5,300 bases of DNA, taken from positions 1-5,300 of the forward strand of contig JAYSVN010000027.1 in assembly GCA_043718505.1 (NCBI GenBank), in the 5' to 3' direction. This document shows positions 4,804-5,300 of the stretch, one piece after another. The stretch's first letter is position 1; every line of letters begins with the position of its first letter. The position numbers were made by a program, and so were the translations under genes. The notes under the pieces were generated by a model. The model saw nothing but the letters and a program-made list of their open reading frames with translations. It ran no database searches and was not told the origin of the DNA. Source of the DNA: JAGOSA01 sp043718505 (GTDB lineage Bacteria > Patescibacteriota > Minisyncoccia > Phycocordibacterales > UBA9973).

Positions 4804-5300
4804 CTATTCCAACATGCCATCAAGATTAACATCGTACAAAATAGCTTCCTGTACAAGTCTGTAATTGATAATTTCTTCAGGTTTGAACCAAATATTTATT
4901 TCATAATCTGATTCAGTCGGATTGTCTGTGCAGTGAATGAGATTTCTGATAGCACGAGAGCCGTCAAAATCTGACATGTGATATGAATCGACAGTTAGGT
5001 CACCACGAATTGTACCGACATCAGATGTTGAAGGTTCAGTTCCACCAACGAGTTTTTTAATAATCGCTACAGACTGATTGCCTTCCCAAATCATCATGAT
5101 AACAGGGCTCGACGTCATATATTTCACAATGCCTTTGATAATATCGCGGCCGTATTCAATCGCTTCTTTTTCAACCGGCAAACCGATTTTCTTTTTATTT
5201 TCAACAATACTCTCCCCTTTTTTGGTAAACCAAGCATCGTCTTTATTGTAATGTTTCCAGAGTTGCTCTTGGGTTGGTAGACCAAATTTCATGGCTACGA
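4804..5300 (-). CDS. ndk: Nucleoside diphosphate kinase, 5' end cut by the window edge
   Basis: NDK moves the gamma-phosphate between nucleoside triphosphates and diphosphates through a phosphohistidine. Numbering from the Met at 5292, the visible part has YMTSSPVIMMIWEG (58-71), KKLVGGTEPSTSDVGTIRGD (79-98), the active-site RNLIHCTD (116-123) with catalytic H120, and EINIWFKPEEIINY (131-144). It ends in a C-terminal tail (LVQEAILYDVNLDGMLE). The Met at 5292 is probably internal: the upstream bases still read V-A in frame, giving VAMKFGLPTQEQLWKHY, which matches the LVALKM...HY region after the usual N-terminal strand (TLVIIKPD). About 45-50 residues are therefore beyond the edge. Insertions at about 20-48 and 102-113 and the long tail make it larger than the classic 140-150-residue enzyme, a form I associate with Patescibacteria. 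The motif HGSD is HCTD here. The stop is TAG and a strong terminator follows. Confidence 0.92.
   Translation of the reverse strand, partial: VAMKFGLPTQEQLWKHYNKDDAWFTKKGESIVENKKKIGLPVEKEAIEYGRDIIKGIVKYMTSSPVIMMIWEGNQSVAIIKKLVGGTEPSTSDVGTIRGDLTVDSYHMSDFDGSRAIRNLIHCTDNPTESDYEINIWFKPEEIINYRLVQEAILYDVNLDGMLE

Noticed and set aside
5290..5292. ATG at 5292 as the true start of NDK, i.e. an N-terminally truncated gene
   Set aside because: The frame stays open to the edge and the upstream residues V-A fit the family, so the missing N-terminus is most simply outside the window.
1..5300. Alternative genetic code (UGA as glycine, known in some Patescibacteria)
   Set aside because: No gene needs an in-frame TGA. 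The absence of TGA among seven visible stops is too small a sample to mean anything.
1..5300. CRISPR array, tRNA or rRNA genes
   Set aside because: No regularly spaced direct repeats, cloverleaf-like arms or rRNA segments were seen on either strand.

Overview
The window looks like a piece of a small-genome bacterium of the Candidate Phyla Radiation (Patescibacteria, Parcubacteria-like). This rests on recalled family features, not a search. The nucleoside diphosphate kinase has the long insertions and the C-terminal tail I associate with that group. IF3 has an Ala/Pro-rich tail, L35 is short, and TruB is strongly diverged. Clear Shine-Dalgarno (SD) sequences are mostly absent. All coding regions read with ordinary codons. 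The seven visible stops are TAA or TAG, never TGA, but no in-frame TGA suggests recoding.

Layout from left to right. (1) 1-512, minus strand: 5' part of a divergent TruB-type pseudouridine synthase, cut by the left edge. (2) 513-645: divergent intergenic region with a good sigma70-type promoter (TTGACT, 17 nt, TAGAAT) facing right. (3) 646-1819, plus strand: the translation operon infC-rpmI-rplT (IF3, L35, L20), closed by a 12-bp hairpin terminator at 1841-1868 that can also serve the converging minus-strand genes. (4) 4448-1907, minus strand: a small four-helix membrane protein, a complete MBL-fold/beta-CASP ribonuclease-like protein and a LOG/SLOG-type Rossmann protein. The first two are 9 bp apart. 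The third has its own promoter candidate at the end of the RNase gene. (5) 4449-4803: a 355-bp non-coding stretch packed with inverted repeats. (6) 4804-5300, minus strand: most of a nucleoside diphosphate kinase, cut by the right edge.

The genes are mostly core information processing and nucleotide metabolism: tRNA modification, translation initiation, large-subunit assembly, RNA turnover and NTP supply. No phage, CRISPR, toxin-antitoxin or transposase gene is visible.

The most unusual part is the non-coding region 4489-4755. It contains four consecutive inverted repeats. The largest (4532-4681, 150 bp) has 25-bp-paired arms whose outermost bases are TA on both sides. That is what a miniature inverted-repeat element of the IS630/Tc1-mariner kind would leave, though a structured RNA is an equally open reading. 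Next most interesting are the apparently leaderless or SD-free starts with a shared 15-nt start context, the non-AUG start of infC, and the TruB in which the usual motif histidine is a tyrosine.
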